From positions 32,537,067 to 32,601,066 of the forward strand of contig OX359245.1 of assembly GCA_947179485.1 (NCBI GenBank): DNA of 64,000 nt, read 5' to 3'. The stretch comes from Allacma fusca. Its lineage: Eukaryota > Arthropoda > Collembola > Symphypleona > Sminthuridae. Made by a program: the position numbers and the translations under genes. Each line of letters starts with the position of its first letter. The stretch's first letter is position 1. Of the stretch, positions 35,022-47,583 are shown piece after piece. The notes under the pieces are model-generated. The model saw nothing but the letters and a program-made list of their open reading frames with translations. It made no database searches and was not told the DNA's origin.

Positions 35022-38000
35022 ATGAAGCTGGAGGAATTAGTGGCTCGTCATAATGATCTGGAGATGGAGGTGTCGAACTTGAAGGATGTGATTGTGCGGG
35101 TGTGCAATCGTGTGTTGTTTTTGGAGTCTTTTATAAAGCAACATCACGGAGATTTATCTCTTTTGGAGAAAGGGGCGGGAGATGGGAGTTATGTGCCATT
35201 GACCTTTTTAGTCAGCAATAAGAAAGATGAGCCGTCGAGCATTGACCTGTCTCTGCCTTCCTTCCCTTTGGAATCTCCAATCGTGTCCGACTGGCTCAGA
35301 AGCTTGGAGGAACATAATAAATATAATGTCACCGCTAAAAATATATGCAGGCTGAAGTTAGACGGAGAACTGACCAAGACGGAGGCAGTCACGGGAGGTC
35401 CAAATTCCATACGTAGGGAGAGTATTCCTAGGAGTTTCGAAGATGGAGACAAGCCTTTGGAGAAATTAGAACTGTCAAGCAAACCTGGAGCAGAAATAGA
35501 GAAGGAGGAACCCTTACAAAATTTAGAAGGGCCTGTGACAAAATTAGAAGAGCAGGAACAGAAGCTTTCAGAAACGCCCTGTAACAGTGGAGGTGAAGTA
35601 TTTTTTGTTTGGAAAGTAATGTAATATTATTTACACTTGTGGAAATTTTTTGAAGGAGATAGGAAAGTCAGCTGTATTTTTAAATTAGAAAGCACCTGGG
35701 GAATTACAGTTTTTTTTAGAATGTGTGCCTATTGGTGGTATTTACAGATCAAACAAAAACACAGGATCCAGCTGGCGAGAACCTATTAGCTCCAACAGAT
35801 GAAGAAGTGAAAGTGAAGTCAAGTATTGATATCAAAGCTGAGGCTGGAATTAAATTGAATTCAAAAGTCGAGCTGCTAAGATCAAAATCAAGAAGTCCGG
35901 ATAATAAAAAAACCATCCAGCCATATAACTACTGTGTAAACATCTCTGAGCCGTCGGAAGTCAAATGTTTGCCTGTCCGACCGACAGTCAATCAACTGGT
36001 GGATATTGGTCTCCAGACAGATTTGGAAGAAGATCCAGAGGTGTACTATTTTGCTGGCGGAAGACACGTGGGCAGTCAGACGGACTATGTTGGAGAGTAT
36101 GAGCCTTTGATACCGTTTGTGGCTAATACAAAGCTGGAAATTATAGTTTTGAGCAACTCTCCCCCTGGGAATTGTATATCTTCGACAAGTTTGAATCAAA
36201 ATAGTAGTACTGTGACGGAATTGAAATCACCTTCTCTGGAGAAAGATTTGAAGGAGCAAGAGACAAATTGTAAGAGTGAGAAGGACGAGTGGAAGACGGT
36301 GATAGGAAGATCAAATAGGACCAAATGGAGTCAGTCAAGTTCATCACTGGGTTCGGGAACATCTTTGAGATCCTTGGACAGGATTAGTTTTAGGAAGGGA
36401 CCCACTACCCCACCTGTGACGGCTGTTAAAAGGCGACCTCAGAATCCGACCAGAGAGGTTTTAAATAAAAGCAAGATCAATAATAAGGTTGAGGAGCCTC
36501 CCCCTTCGACGAGGAATTCTTTGAGTTTCTTGAAAAGCAGATATTACCAACCTTCAAGCACTATTTCGCTCCCTGTTTTGAATGATCGTATGCATGAAGA
36601 TGAGAAGCGGGCAATGAGGAGCATTAAAGGTAATGTCAGGATACTGTTATGAAATTATGGCAGCCTTTTTTTAGAGTAAATCCACTTTTAACCCTATTAG
36701 GCAAGGTAGTGTTTTGGAAAAGGATACACTTTTCAATACAAATTGAACCTGAGAATATTGAAAGTCTTAAAACTTCCTGCAGTTGATAAAGTTGTTGTCA
36801 TTTGGAAAAACTTTTTCGCACGTCACACAAATGTACCAATGTACGTATGCACATCTGTGTACGTAGTTAATTGCCAAAAAGCTAACATTTTTTAAGGTTG
36901 CTCTTTTTAAATTAGACTGATGTTTGGAATGAAGTTAAATTTTACAAAACTGATGTGTTTTTTCTCAGAATGATTTGTGAAAATGCACATGCAGCAAACA
37001 GGAAATATAAAAGAGTCAATTATACATAGGAAATTCCATTATATAAATTAAGAACAACGTTATTGTAACAGTGCCAAGATTTTAATTAGGAACAAATAGA
37101 ACATTGGTAATTTGATAGGTTACCGAAGTGATAAACATTTTATGTAAATTAAGTTAGCACTAACTTACAACGTGGAATTTTTATTGCAAAAGCAACCATG
37201 CAATTCAATTTTTATCGACTTTCTAATAATTAAACGTGATAAAATCATTTCCACACTACACAACATTTTACATTCGTAATAAGATCTTTAGGCTGTCAAC
37301 ATATAATAATCATAAAGCTTGGAATATTCAGGTCCGGGTATGAAATCGAAAAACCAGCCAACCTTACTACAGAGAAGTACCCAAACGTCAATAAAATCGT
37401 TACCGACGGCTTCCACCGAAGCAAACCCCGCGTTAAAAAAGGACGAGTTCCCTAAGCGACCTTTGACCGCACGAAAGCCACCTGAGCGACAAACATTAGC
37501 ACCTAAACAAGGGTTGAGGAACCCTCCCTTATTAAAAATGAGTAACAACACAGTTTCTAAAGACAGAACTGAAAAAACAGGTACTGTTACTGTTGTAGCA
37601 AAAAAAACTGCTACTTCTTCTTCTGGAGCAGCTTTGAGTAGTAAGACATTCTTCTTTCTATCTTGATTTCAATTAACCCAAAACAAAGACAAAACATAAT
37701 TATTCTTAAAAGGTGACCTGTTCTTTTCCTTCCTTGTTTTATATTCTTTGCCGACTGCCTCATAGTTTGTAAGAGTTAGTATGATATTTTAATGAAAATA
37801 CCTTCAAAAGCAGAGCTGAGGTTAGGTGAGGTAAATGCATAGATTTGATATTAATTTACGCTCGGTTAACTCGAAGAAAAAAATCGATCAGTAGCTGCTT
37901 GTGGATAATTGAATAAAACCGATGTTTTAATTCATCTGGATCGCAGCTCCGCTTATAAGGTAATTAAAAATAATAATTATCTGTGATTTACTAAAAAATG

Positions 38001-41000
38001 TTTTTTTTAGAATACGTTGTTATGGCATCCCGGGCTATCAATAAACCCCGACCTTTACCAAGTAAAACACCAGTCAAGCCTCTTGAGAGAGTACCATTAG
38101 CAAAGAAACCCTCAAAAGCAACACCAGTCTCGACATCAACAGTTGTTGCGACACCGAAAAAACAAGAATCAACTGCTCCAAAAATTAAAGATTTCTCAGA
38201 TGACCTGGAGCTTTCCATAGACTCCGGACTTGAGGACAAATGGAAAGAAGATACGGAAAGTTCCAATGACGACGAGGAAATCGAGAAAAAGGAAGCTGCG
38301 CTGGAAAGTGCCTTTAAGGAAAGCGAATTGCTGGAAGAAGAGCTTCTCCAAGTAGAAAAGGACTTTGAAGAAATAGAGCTAAGGGCTGGCGTTGACCAGG
38401 ATGATAATTCCAACATCGAGAGAGAAACCTCCAGTCCTTCTACTTTCCCTGAGTCTGAAACTGAGACTGAAGTTAGTGATTGCTGCAGTAGTAGCGAACT
38501 TGACCAGTTCTTTTTCATTGCAATTAGCAACGAGAATTTAGGAGTTGCAGACGAAAATTTGGAGGAAAGAATTGTTGCAAAAAAAGAGAAGCTGCGATTG
38601 TCACCTGCTAAGAAATGTGATAGTGCAGAAACTTTGAAGAGACATTTGGCTAAGTTGGCCAAAGCGGAAAGGAATCGAGAGAGGCTGCTCCAAGCTAAGT
38701 ACAATAGATATGTCGAGTTAAGCGAAAGATTTGCCACCTTGAATGAATCTACGAAAAAACTTGTGGAAGAACGGACGGAGCTCATTGCCAAAGCGGTAGA
38801 GCGAAGGAAGCGGGCAGCTGAGAAGAGAGAACTGCATTTGAAAAGCATTGTGAAAAAGGCACATGATGAGGATAGCAAGGCGAAAGAAATCGCTTTCATT
38901 AACTATTTGGAAGCTCAGAACAAACGCCATGACTATTTGGCAAATGTTCAGGTATTTGTGTTCAGTCAATTAAGAGGCAGGGTTTGCCCGTTGTTTCTAA
39001 GCTAATATGTATACAATACTAATTATTGCAAGAATTAATAAACACATAAATCTGACGATTTTTCAGGAAGTAGAAGATCGCTTAAATTCCATTCAACAAG
39101 AACGGAAGTTGAAATTAGAGGACCGCGCAATAAAAGTCCAGGCCGTTATAGATCGGCAGGATTTTTTTAGACATAACTGGGAGGTTAGTTAACTTTGAAC
39201 TTTATTTCTAAATAAACGTACATCCTTGAATAAATGCGGTTTTGGTTTTCATAATTTTGTCTACGTGTAAGCGTACACCTATAAGGTTTTGTTTTAAGTC
39301 TAATCCTTTCCAGGACAAGACCCATCAAAAAGGATGGTTTTGATTGGTAGCAGGGGATAAAACTGACCTCTGTTATTCATAAAAGTAGAATAAATTCTCT
39401 GATAAGTTCGAGACGTAAAAATATTTGATCCTTGCACTTTTCCAGGACAATTGGAAAAGAGAAATGCTTTCATTAATACAAAAATTATTTTATACACACG
39501 TGTCTCAAGTAAATATCCTAAAAAATCAGAATTTTCAAATAATTTTAAACATGAAAATCTTTCGTCCTGGAAAAGTGTAATTACTGATAAAATACTTTTA
39601 AGTTTCACGCAAAGCTTTAACCACATTTGCTCATGCCAGTGGTCTGGTCCGAACCATTTGTAATGGTACATTATTAGTCTGGCCCGGTCCTAGATTTTAA
39701 TGGTCTGGTGTCTCGTCCAGTCCTGTCTGGTTCATCACTTGGACCATGGTCTTTGGTCTGGTCTGGTCTAATCCGAATAACTGGACCAGACGAATGGTCT
39801 CGTCTGAGCTTTCGACCAGACCAGTTTCATGAAATCTGGTTTAGACCAGACCATTGGTATTCCTAGCGTTATCAGAAAAAAATACTTTTGAAATTTATAG
39901 GTCGATACTTCCAATAAAAATCATCCTCCATAATATTTCATTTTCCCTTAACAGTATGTTTAATCATTTTCAAGTGCTTGATATTTTAATGTTATAATTG
40001 TTCGAATATTTATATTTGCAGACAAAACTATCAGCAATGCAAGAAAAGAGGCGGAAAATTGATGAACGGATTGTGCGCGAAAGAGAAGAGAGAGCAAAAG
40101 AGAGATCGGAAATTGCTCAGGAGCGAGCCAGGTACGATTTACCTACTGTAAAGGGGAATGAATGTGTACAGCCTAGTTTTCAGTATTTGTTATTCTCACG
40201 TAAAATTACAATAAACAGGGATCGTGAAGAGCGATTATCAGCACTCAATGCAGCTAAGCAAGCTGAAAAGGAGGAGCTTCAGAAAAAAATACAGCAGAAA
40301 CAGGAGGAAACAGCTCGGCGGCATGAGGAGAATATCGAACATATTCGACAAAAAGCCATAGAACTCACACTGCCGAGAACTTCAGAAGATCATATTCCGC
40401 CGACTGTCCGAATGTGCACGCTTTGCAAAGTTACCGTACGCTTTCCGGATTTGATTTTAAATAGATGAAGTATTCAAAATTGTTTTTTAGATTTATGGAA
40501 ATTCCATATTCTGCTTATATTAGATGCAGTCTGAGGTCCAGGAACTGGCTCACCTCCGATGCCGATCACATTTGGATTCGGTACGCAAGATGGAACAAGA
40601 GACTGGTGGTGCAGAGAATTTTGGTTTAAAATTTATCACGGATGTCCAGGTGGACAAGGTTGGTGAAGGGATCCGTCAAGATAAGAACCGGAGCAAGAAG
40701 CATTGTAAGAAGATCCTGTTGAAATTAATTACAACTGGGGAGGAATTCGAGAAATTGGAGAAGGATCACAGGATTGAGAAGCCATGGGGAGATCCGACTT
40801 TGAAAGCGAAAGTTATTAAAAATCTGCGGGAGCTCGAACGCGGCATTAATTTGTTTTCCACGGGTAAAGGATCTTTGAGTGTTGCGAATTCCATGGATAA
40901 GCTTCTTGCCGATGTTCGTAGAACTATTAATAAAGTAAGTAAACTTGCAATCACAGTTTAAAAAAGGTGTCGTCAGGAATATCAGTAGTTACAAAAATGA

Positions 41001-43231
41001 AATTATTAAAAATTGTATCATGTCGAATCTTTTACTGTCAATTTAGAACAAATCTGTGCAAGATGCGGTAATCGCCTTGAACCTTTTCAGTGTTGCTAGC
41101 AAAATTTTTCAGTGCCAAGCACCGGATTTACCTCCAAAGTAAGACCCTTTATGGCATTGCTTCCATAAATTTAGTACTGCTGGGACTAATTACTATTTAA
41201 TATTATTTGCCTACTGTCTGTGTAAAGAAAAATAAATTATGTACCTACAAAGCCTTACAATGCACTTTAATAGTACTAGTATGTTCAAACCCATTCATAG
41301 GCTGCTTACATTGTACCTTGCTGTTTAATCTAACTGTTTTCAATATTTGTAGGTACTATTTAATTTTGTCCTCTTCTTTTGGTTTAGAGTACTAATTGGT
41401 GCCTGCAACTTGTTCGTCGGGGCAACTTATCAACATCTGACCAACGGAATTTTTGTTTTAAGGAGTACAGCCATTTGCAGCTTACTGGAACTAGTCGTTT
41501 CGCGTTTGAATGTAATTTAAATTAAATACTAAATTGCATTTATTGTAATGGTAGAGCAATGCTGACAGTTTCTATATTTTGTTGACTAAATGTGTTACTG
41601 TTAGAATTTGATTCCGGATCAGCTTCGTCGTATACCTTCTGCTGGGGGAAATAATAATGAGTTTCTGCAGTCGGACTCTGTTGCAGGTAATCTTTCTACA
41701 AGCCTACCAAAGGTTTAGGAAGGATTATAACAAAAATAGACTTTAAATGTTAATTGGTAATATTTTGTCTAGACTTTGCCATAGAAACGCTGTTCACGCT
41801 GTTGAGCATAGTTCCAGACCCCTACGATGGAATTACTAAACAAAAGGATTCTGGTCTTAAGGAGTCAGATATATTAGATATTGCGTACCGAACCCAGGAT
41901 ATCATAGCGTAAGTGCGTACAGCTTTTTAGGACAACAAACAACTGTCTGTTAGAATCATAGCTTCTGGGAAGAATGGGGCGAAGCTCCACTTAATTTCAA
42001 AGTTTAAAACTTGCATTATTACTTGTAAATGTCCGAATCTAGTCAAGTTCAGACGATATTTTAAAATACTGTATGTGTACGTAGTTTGTTGATACGTAAT
42101 TAAATTTTGAATAATGGAATAGTCTCAAGTGTTTTTGTGGAAAATCAATATTGAATAATTACGTAGTCTAATTATTTATGTCGGTTGTAAAATCTTACAG
42201 GTATTTAGTTTCCGCTAATGTCATCGACCGCCTATCGGTATACTGTAGCAGTGTCCAAGGTCCCGTTGATAATCAGCCTGGAGTTGCAAATTTACTAAAG
42301 ATCTCACTTGACTTCCTTACGGCTCTGGTCTGGTGTCTTACGTTTAGCGTGGAACGACAGAGAAATGCAACTGGGAAAAAAGAATCTGACCCCACTCAAC
42401 TTCTTGCATCTTTGGAAGCCTCAGAACTTGCTGGTAGTATCTCCATGTCTTATGCACTGCTCCTGTGCCAAGGTACTCCGATTAGACCTAGAATTACTAA
42501 GACAGAGCTCGAGTTGCAAAATGAAGAGGAACTTTCTTCATCCCCTCCTCCACCTCCAGGCAGTAGAACAGCCTCCGTGGTGAAGTCAACACTATGTCTA
42601 GTAAATGCAGTCGCCAGGTTGGACATCAACGTCCTTCAAAGTGTCTTAGGCTCTGAGGCCATGTCCCTTCAATTCCGTCACATCGCGAGTCAGCTCTTGT
42701 GGCAAGTCGTACCGCATAGGGAGGATCGTGCCATGTGGGGGCTTCTCCAAGAGCTTTTTATAGCTTTGGGGAATTTTACAGTAAAGAATATACATAACCA
42801 AATAACCATTCAGTCTGGTCAAGCTCCAACTGTCCTGCAGCAACTTTGTGCCGTAGCAAAAGAATTCTTAACGGATTTAAGACTGTCTAGAAGCATTTTG
42901 CCAACCTTAATTGCAGCTACCCATGGATGTCAAGAGAACAGGGATTTATTGGTTCAAGAAAATTTTCCCACAGATGTAATTTTGTGCTAAGTTTTCACAA
43001 TTTTCATAACTTTCTTAAAAAAATTTATTATTGTTTAATGGATATATGTTTAATTTATTGTTAATTAATCCTTTGTTTGGGTTCTGGTTACAGCTCTTGG
43101 ATGGATTTTTGGACTCGAAGTTTAGCTACGCAAATATAATTTTGAAACGGCTGATTGGAAATCAGTCGCCAGCTGTAATTAACGGAAACAATAATACTAG
43201 CAATGTAGAGACGTCGAAGCCTATGCAATAA
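35022..43231 (+). CDS. SCAPER: SCAPER homologue (S-phase cyclin A-associated protein in the ER)
   Basis: Fourteen exons: 35022-35592, 35748-36629, 37332-37640, 38011-38951, 39067-39183, 40022-40131, 40219-40435, 40524-40934, 41047-41138, 41388-41511, 41605-41686, 41773-41908, 42201-42975, 43094-43231. Phases agree throughout and give 1634 residues. Identity rests on colinear conserved blocks: EIAFINYLEAQNKRHD, the long Arg/Glu coiled coil of exons 4-7, a zinc finger with C1043, C1046, H1059 and H1065 split by an intron, and the C-terminal helical part with VQGPVDNQPG, SLQFRHIAS and SGQAPTVLQ. In animals SCAPER is an ER-associated regulator of cyclin A/CDK2 distribution and has been linked to cilia; this is family knowledge. 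The conserved N-terminal SCAPER domain is not seen in exon 1, so earlier exons may be missing. Intron 5 carries a GGTCTGGTC repeat. Confidence 0.92.
39628..39865. repeat. GGTCTGGTC-repeat MITE in SCAPER intron 5
   Basis: 238 bp of degenerate GGTCTGGTC/GACCAGACC motifs with inverted ends (CCAGTGGTCTGGTCC at left; complement of CCAATGGTCTGGTCT at right). The flanking octamers do not match convincingly. Shares its motif with the fragment at 584-672. Confidence 0.55.
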
Positions 43232-43901
43232 ATTTTACCAATAACAACTGATTTTCGACGTTGCAATATATGTTACGATTATAGTCTTATTAACTCACTG
43301 TGATGCTAGGCTTATAATTTATATATTCTGTTCAACGCAATACTGGCAATTCTGTTATGTAACGCTATTAAATAACACTGTTTCGTAACCTTCACATGTT
43401 TTGCCACTCGTATGTACTGATTCATTGAGCAATGTATTTCTTCATCGTAGGCGTAAGCAGTAAGCACTTCATTCACAAATGTTATGAAATATAAGTAGAT
43501 GGTATTATGAATTAAGCATTTTCTTTTGTAGCGTACTTATGACATATACAAGTTTCATACTTGCACGTTATTTAAACAATCAAATGCATAACTTGTACAT
43601 GTTGTATGTAACAATTGAATAATGCAGATCTTCAAAGAATTCCTTCGCCATTGTGACACAATAAGCCCTGAAAACTTAAAAATACCCAGTATTTATAAGA
43701 TAAATGCAACCATACGATGATACAATTTATTGGTAACATTTTCTGTGGTACAAATAATTGTTTAAAGCTTATTGTTCATTAATATGTGTAACTATCAAAC
43801 CGTACAGTCTTTATTTAATGTTAAAGAGTATTCAGATATCTTTTCAAATCGAAGGATCATGATACAAACGCCCATTCAGGAAACTTACTTCCAAATAGAA
43901 A
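43232..43901. other. Shared 3' region of two convergent genes
   Basis: 670 bp between the stop of SCAPER (plus) and the stop of the first BTB gene (minus). Presumably both 3' untranslated regions; several AATAA-type runs occur but no single polyadenylation site can be chosen. Confidence 0.5.
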
Positions 43902-46900
43902 TTAAACATTCTCTAACACAATAGAGAGCACTACATTTGGCCCAGTAGTCATCGCTGCCACAGCCCGAAGGTCGCCCATCTTCACCGTTGCTTTCAAGTC
44001 TTTGGTCATGTCCTTAGTCTTAAGATGAGTATGGGAGAGTAAAGTAATTAGCACAGTAATTTAATCGAAACGTAGTTGGCGAAAATCCAGAAATGTCTCA
44101 ATCAGAACTCGGCATAATTCATGGACACACGAAATTGACAGTAACTTACCCAAACAACTACTTTCCTCCTGTCAATGCTAGCAAACCAATCAGTGACATC
44201 TATTTCAGTTAGGAGGTTTACGTTCAAGGAAATATTTTTCGGAGCAAATCCGATCACGAAGTCATTGTATCCATTCTTTGCACAATATTTCACAAGGAAG
44301 GACTTATTGCGGATTTGATAGGAAAAGAGTCCAGCAACCTGATCTCTGTAAAACCATTATATTCAACAATTAATTATAAAAATATTTACGGGGCATGCAC
44401 TCAGAGTGACTGATTGTGAGCTACAATCGTATGAGCGTATGCATTCAATGTAGTATTTATTTTCAACCATCATATTTACAAAAACTTGTTTTCCAGAAGG
44501 GATTTTAAAGTTTCCATAGGAAAACTGAACATCCTTAATCACATCAGATTCGTTACAAGCATTTTAGATTTTAGTGAGAGTGCAAAGATACTCACTTTTG
44601 ACAGACGAAACCAAAGGTTTCTGTGGTATTTTGAGGAATCTCCAAAGGTTTGGGGCAACACTCACGACACGCAGTAGAATGAAAGAAATGGGCTGGATTG
44701 GTGAGCTCGGCCGAAGTTTTATTTCCTTTTGTATTGAAACAAAAACACAAAATATTTCAAAAAGCCATACTAGTATTTCATGTTGTTTCCACAATTTAAA
44801 ACGAAAGCGATAACTGTGGTACAAGCGGATGTTCACAGTGAAAGGTAAACCCTAAATCTCGTGGTGGAAACTTTCTGTTATTCCTTGCTCGACACTTTTG
44901 ATAACTACGGGCTAATTCATTGACGACAATAAAATGGCAACTACAAAATACATTTTTACAATCATCCAAGAAAAGGAAAATGCTTTCAGCTGGGCCAATT
45001 AGCAGTTTTAGCCCACGCTAACGGAATGACGTAAAACCTTCCGTTTTTTAACCCTCAGCAAATTTTGAATTTGAAAAAATATGTTCATTCATTCATTCAA
45101 GTTTTTGTTTTCATATTTCTAAAATACAGTGATCTAATAAAGAGCCTCTAGACAAGTCAATACTGTGAAGTGCATACGAGTGACAAAAATGTACTTTTGG
45201 TAAGCTTAGTTTTTAAATAAAAAATGAGTTCGTATTTTCATTTCTCAACACAAAAAATGCCCGATTTTGTCGAGCTAGAGCGGTCACTAACTAAGGTGAC
45301 AAATATTGGCCTGTGCCTAAAAATGTTTACAAAATTAAGGGAATCGATATTTTAAACCTTACAGACAAACGAGCTTACTCAGGACTACTCTGCAAACAAA
45401 TTCCTCGCTTGGGTGAATAATATCCTGAGCGTGATTCAACATTACTTTTGCCCCCTCCTTCTGTGCTTGGGGTAAACGTTCCAACATTAGTTTCTGGAAA
45501 TTCAAGCTGTGCTGCAATGCCTTTTCTGCAAAAGCTGAATTGCTGGAAAGTTTTAATATCTCCTTATCTTGTGTTTCAAGCATCCCCATTAATCTTGCTT
45601 CCCTTTCTGGAGCAAGCAGTCTATTCCTGAGCTGGGCTATTTCAGTTTTGAGAGACTCTACTTCTGGTAATAATAAATCGGCTTCCAGCTTAGCATTTTC
45701 CTGTAGTAGCTCATCCTTTGCACGGTTTATGGCAGTGCTCATAATTGAATTCTGTTTAGCATTCTCTTCTCGGAGCTGAAGGATATCAAGGTTAAAATTA
45801 TATTTGACGTTCTCTATTTCATTTCTTGCAATATATACTTCCGCTTCCGCTTTTTCCAGCTTGAGTTGATCCTCCTCATCTCTGTTTTGTGAAAAAAACA
45901 AAATCAGTGGATTAATTACTCTACAAGCTGCAATCGTCTAACGGATAATTAAGCTTATGAGATGATTTACATACTCGGGGTGTTAAAATGCGTTAATGGG
46001 TGATCAAATCTTATCCAGAATCCGACAGTATGAATAACTACATAATTACTATAGTGTAATTATACCTTTTACGGTTACAACCGATTCACACCTTGTAGAA
46101 TATAGGTTATATATAAAAAAAAGAGCATTTACAGCTTATAGGGGCGCTCTTATGTGGATTGTACCTACAGCCTTTCTTAACATAGCGAAAACAATACATG
46201 TAAAGTTTAGCTCACGGAAATGTAGTAGTTCTCTTTTCCTCAGTGGGCTTCAAATATCGTCGGGGTTGTTTAGGTAACTCAATGCCCTTTGATCTACAAA
46301 TTTCAGAACAACAAACTTTTCATACGGACAGGATTTATACTGGAAGCTTTCTATCGCGACACTGTACATATATAAATATACATATACGATAGTGCAAAAA
46401 AATTATCATAAAACTGGGAACATAAGAGGCAATTATTTTTGTCACCAAGCAAAGGATGGCATACAAACAAGATGTAGTTACACTAACCCGTTCAGTAAAA
46501 CTGTCTGTGTAGCCGTCAAAACCTCGAGAGGTAAAACGTAGTTCACAAATTCAGATTGTGTCATGTTGGGAAACCGAACGGCGGGAATCAGAGGGGTCAA
46601 AATCCTGCGAAAGTTATCCGGTATGCATTTTTGTTTCCGGTTTTTCAGATTATGGGCACCCCATCTAATAGCAAAACGGTATTTAAAATTATTACAACAA
46701 ACTGGACTTCAAAATGTTAAAAGGTTTTGTCAATCGATCCAGCTGAATACTTTATTAGAGCTTTGAAAACGTCCAGCTCTGATTCTACAGCAAGATTATC
46801 ATCCTTGAGAATATCCAAAAGATCATTCTTCGATAAATCCAGAAATGTATCTCCGCGGAGAATTTCAGCTGCATTTCTAAACAGAGGATTTAAAAACTTT

Positions 46901-47583
46901 AGAACCGAATATAAGCTTCAAATTTTTATTATTTCGCTCAAAATTATGATGGTTACTTTAAAATATAATCCCGCGCTGTTTCTGCCAGCATATTGTTTTT
47001 ATCTAAAGTTTTAAACAATACCCAGGCACGACAAGCAACGCCATTGTTGAAGACAGCAAGCCTCTTAATAACTAATTGTGTCAATTTCTCAAATAGGTCA
47101 TCAGAAAGTGCTTTGAGTCCGTATCTGTTTGCTGCTTCAATCTGAGAGCACGCTGATTCCATTGTTGTGAATGTCCATATGAAGTGTCCGAATAGGTACT
47201 GCAATTTAAATTGAATAAAATATATCGTTTGTTGCTTATGCGTTCACTAAAAATTATAAATAATCAATTACTTGAACAATGCATTCAAAATGTTTGGAAG
47301 CGACATCTGTGATTTGATTAAGACCATTTTGAACCAGAATCATGCAGAACAATTGTGAAGAGAACTTTAGAAGAGATTTGTTAAGAACGAATTTACGTTG
47401 GGGTTCTACATTTCCCACACCAATTATCGTGTATCTTGGATCATTGTCTCTGCCGTTGGTATAAGTCGCACGAACCCTGTCTTGTCGATCTCGTTCCCAA
47501 GGCTTTTGCCTTGGGGTTTCGTTGGTGTCTTCTTCGATTCCAAGAGAATCAGCCTCAGTTATTTGGCCTTCTGTATACTCCAT
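43902..47583 (-). CDS. BTB-BACK-coiled-coil protein, intact tandem copy
   Basis: Nine minus-strand exons: 47583-47272, 47198-46957, 46876-46751, 46664-46488, 46293-46216, 45881-45379, 44725-44596, 44345-44150, 44018-43902. Every junction keeps the frame; total 626 residues. Residues about 50-185 are a BTB/POZ domain (KFVLNKSLLKFSSQLF, then SACSQIEAANRYGLKAL). A BACK domain follows (NAAEILRGDTFLDL, LAVESELDVFKALIK, VRFPNMTQSEF). Residues about 312-470 form a coiled coil. The C-terminal 150 residues (TETFGFV, AGLFSY, GFAPKNISL, MGDLRAVAAMTTG) match no domain I recognise. BTB-BACK proteins commonly serve as Cullin-3 adaptors or scaffolds; the target here is unknown. It converges on SCAPER and has a damaged paralogue 2.2 kb upstream. 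Confidence 0.85.

Noticed and set aside
37991..38899. 302-codon minus-strand frame
   Set aside because: Antisense shadow of SCAPER exon 4; the plus-strand frame has the conserved SCAPER residues and matching splice sites.
39628..39865. 8-bp target duplication for the GGTCTGGTC element
   Set aside because: Flanking octamers agree at only about half the positions; not strong enough to claim.
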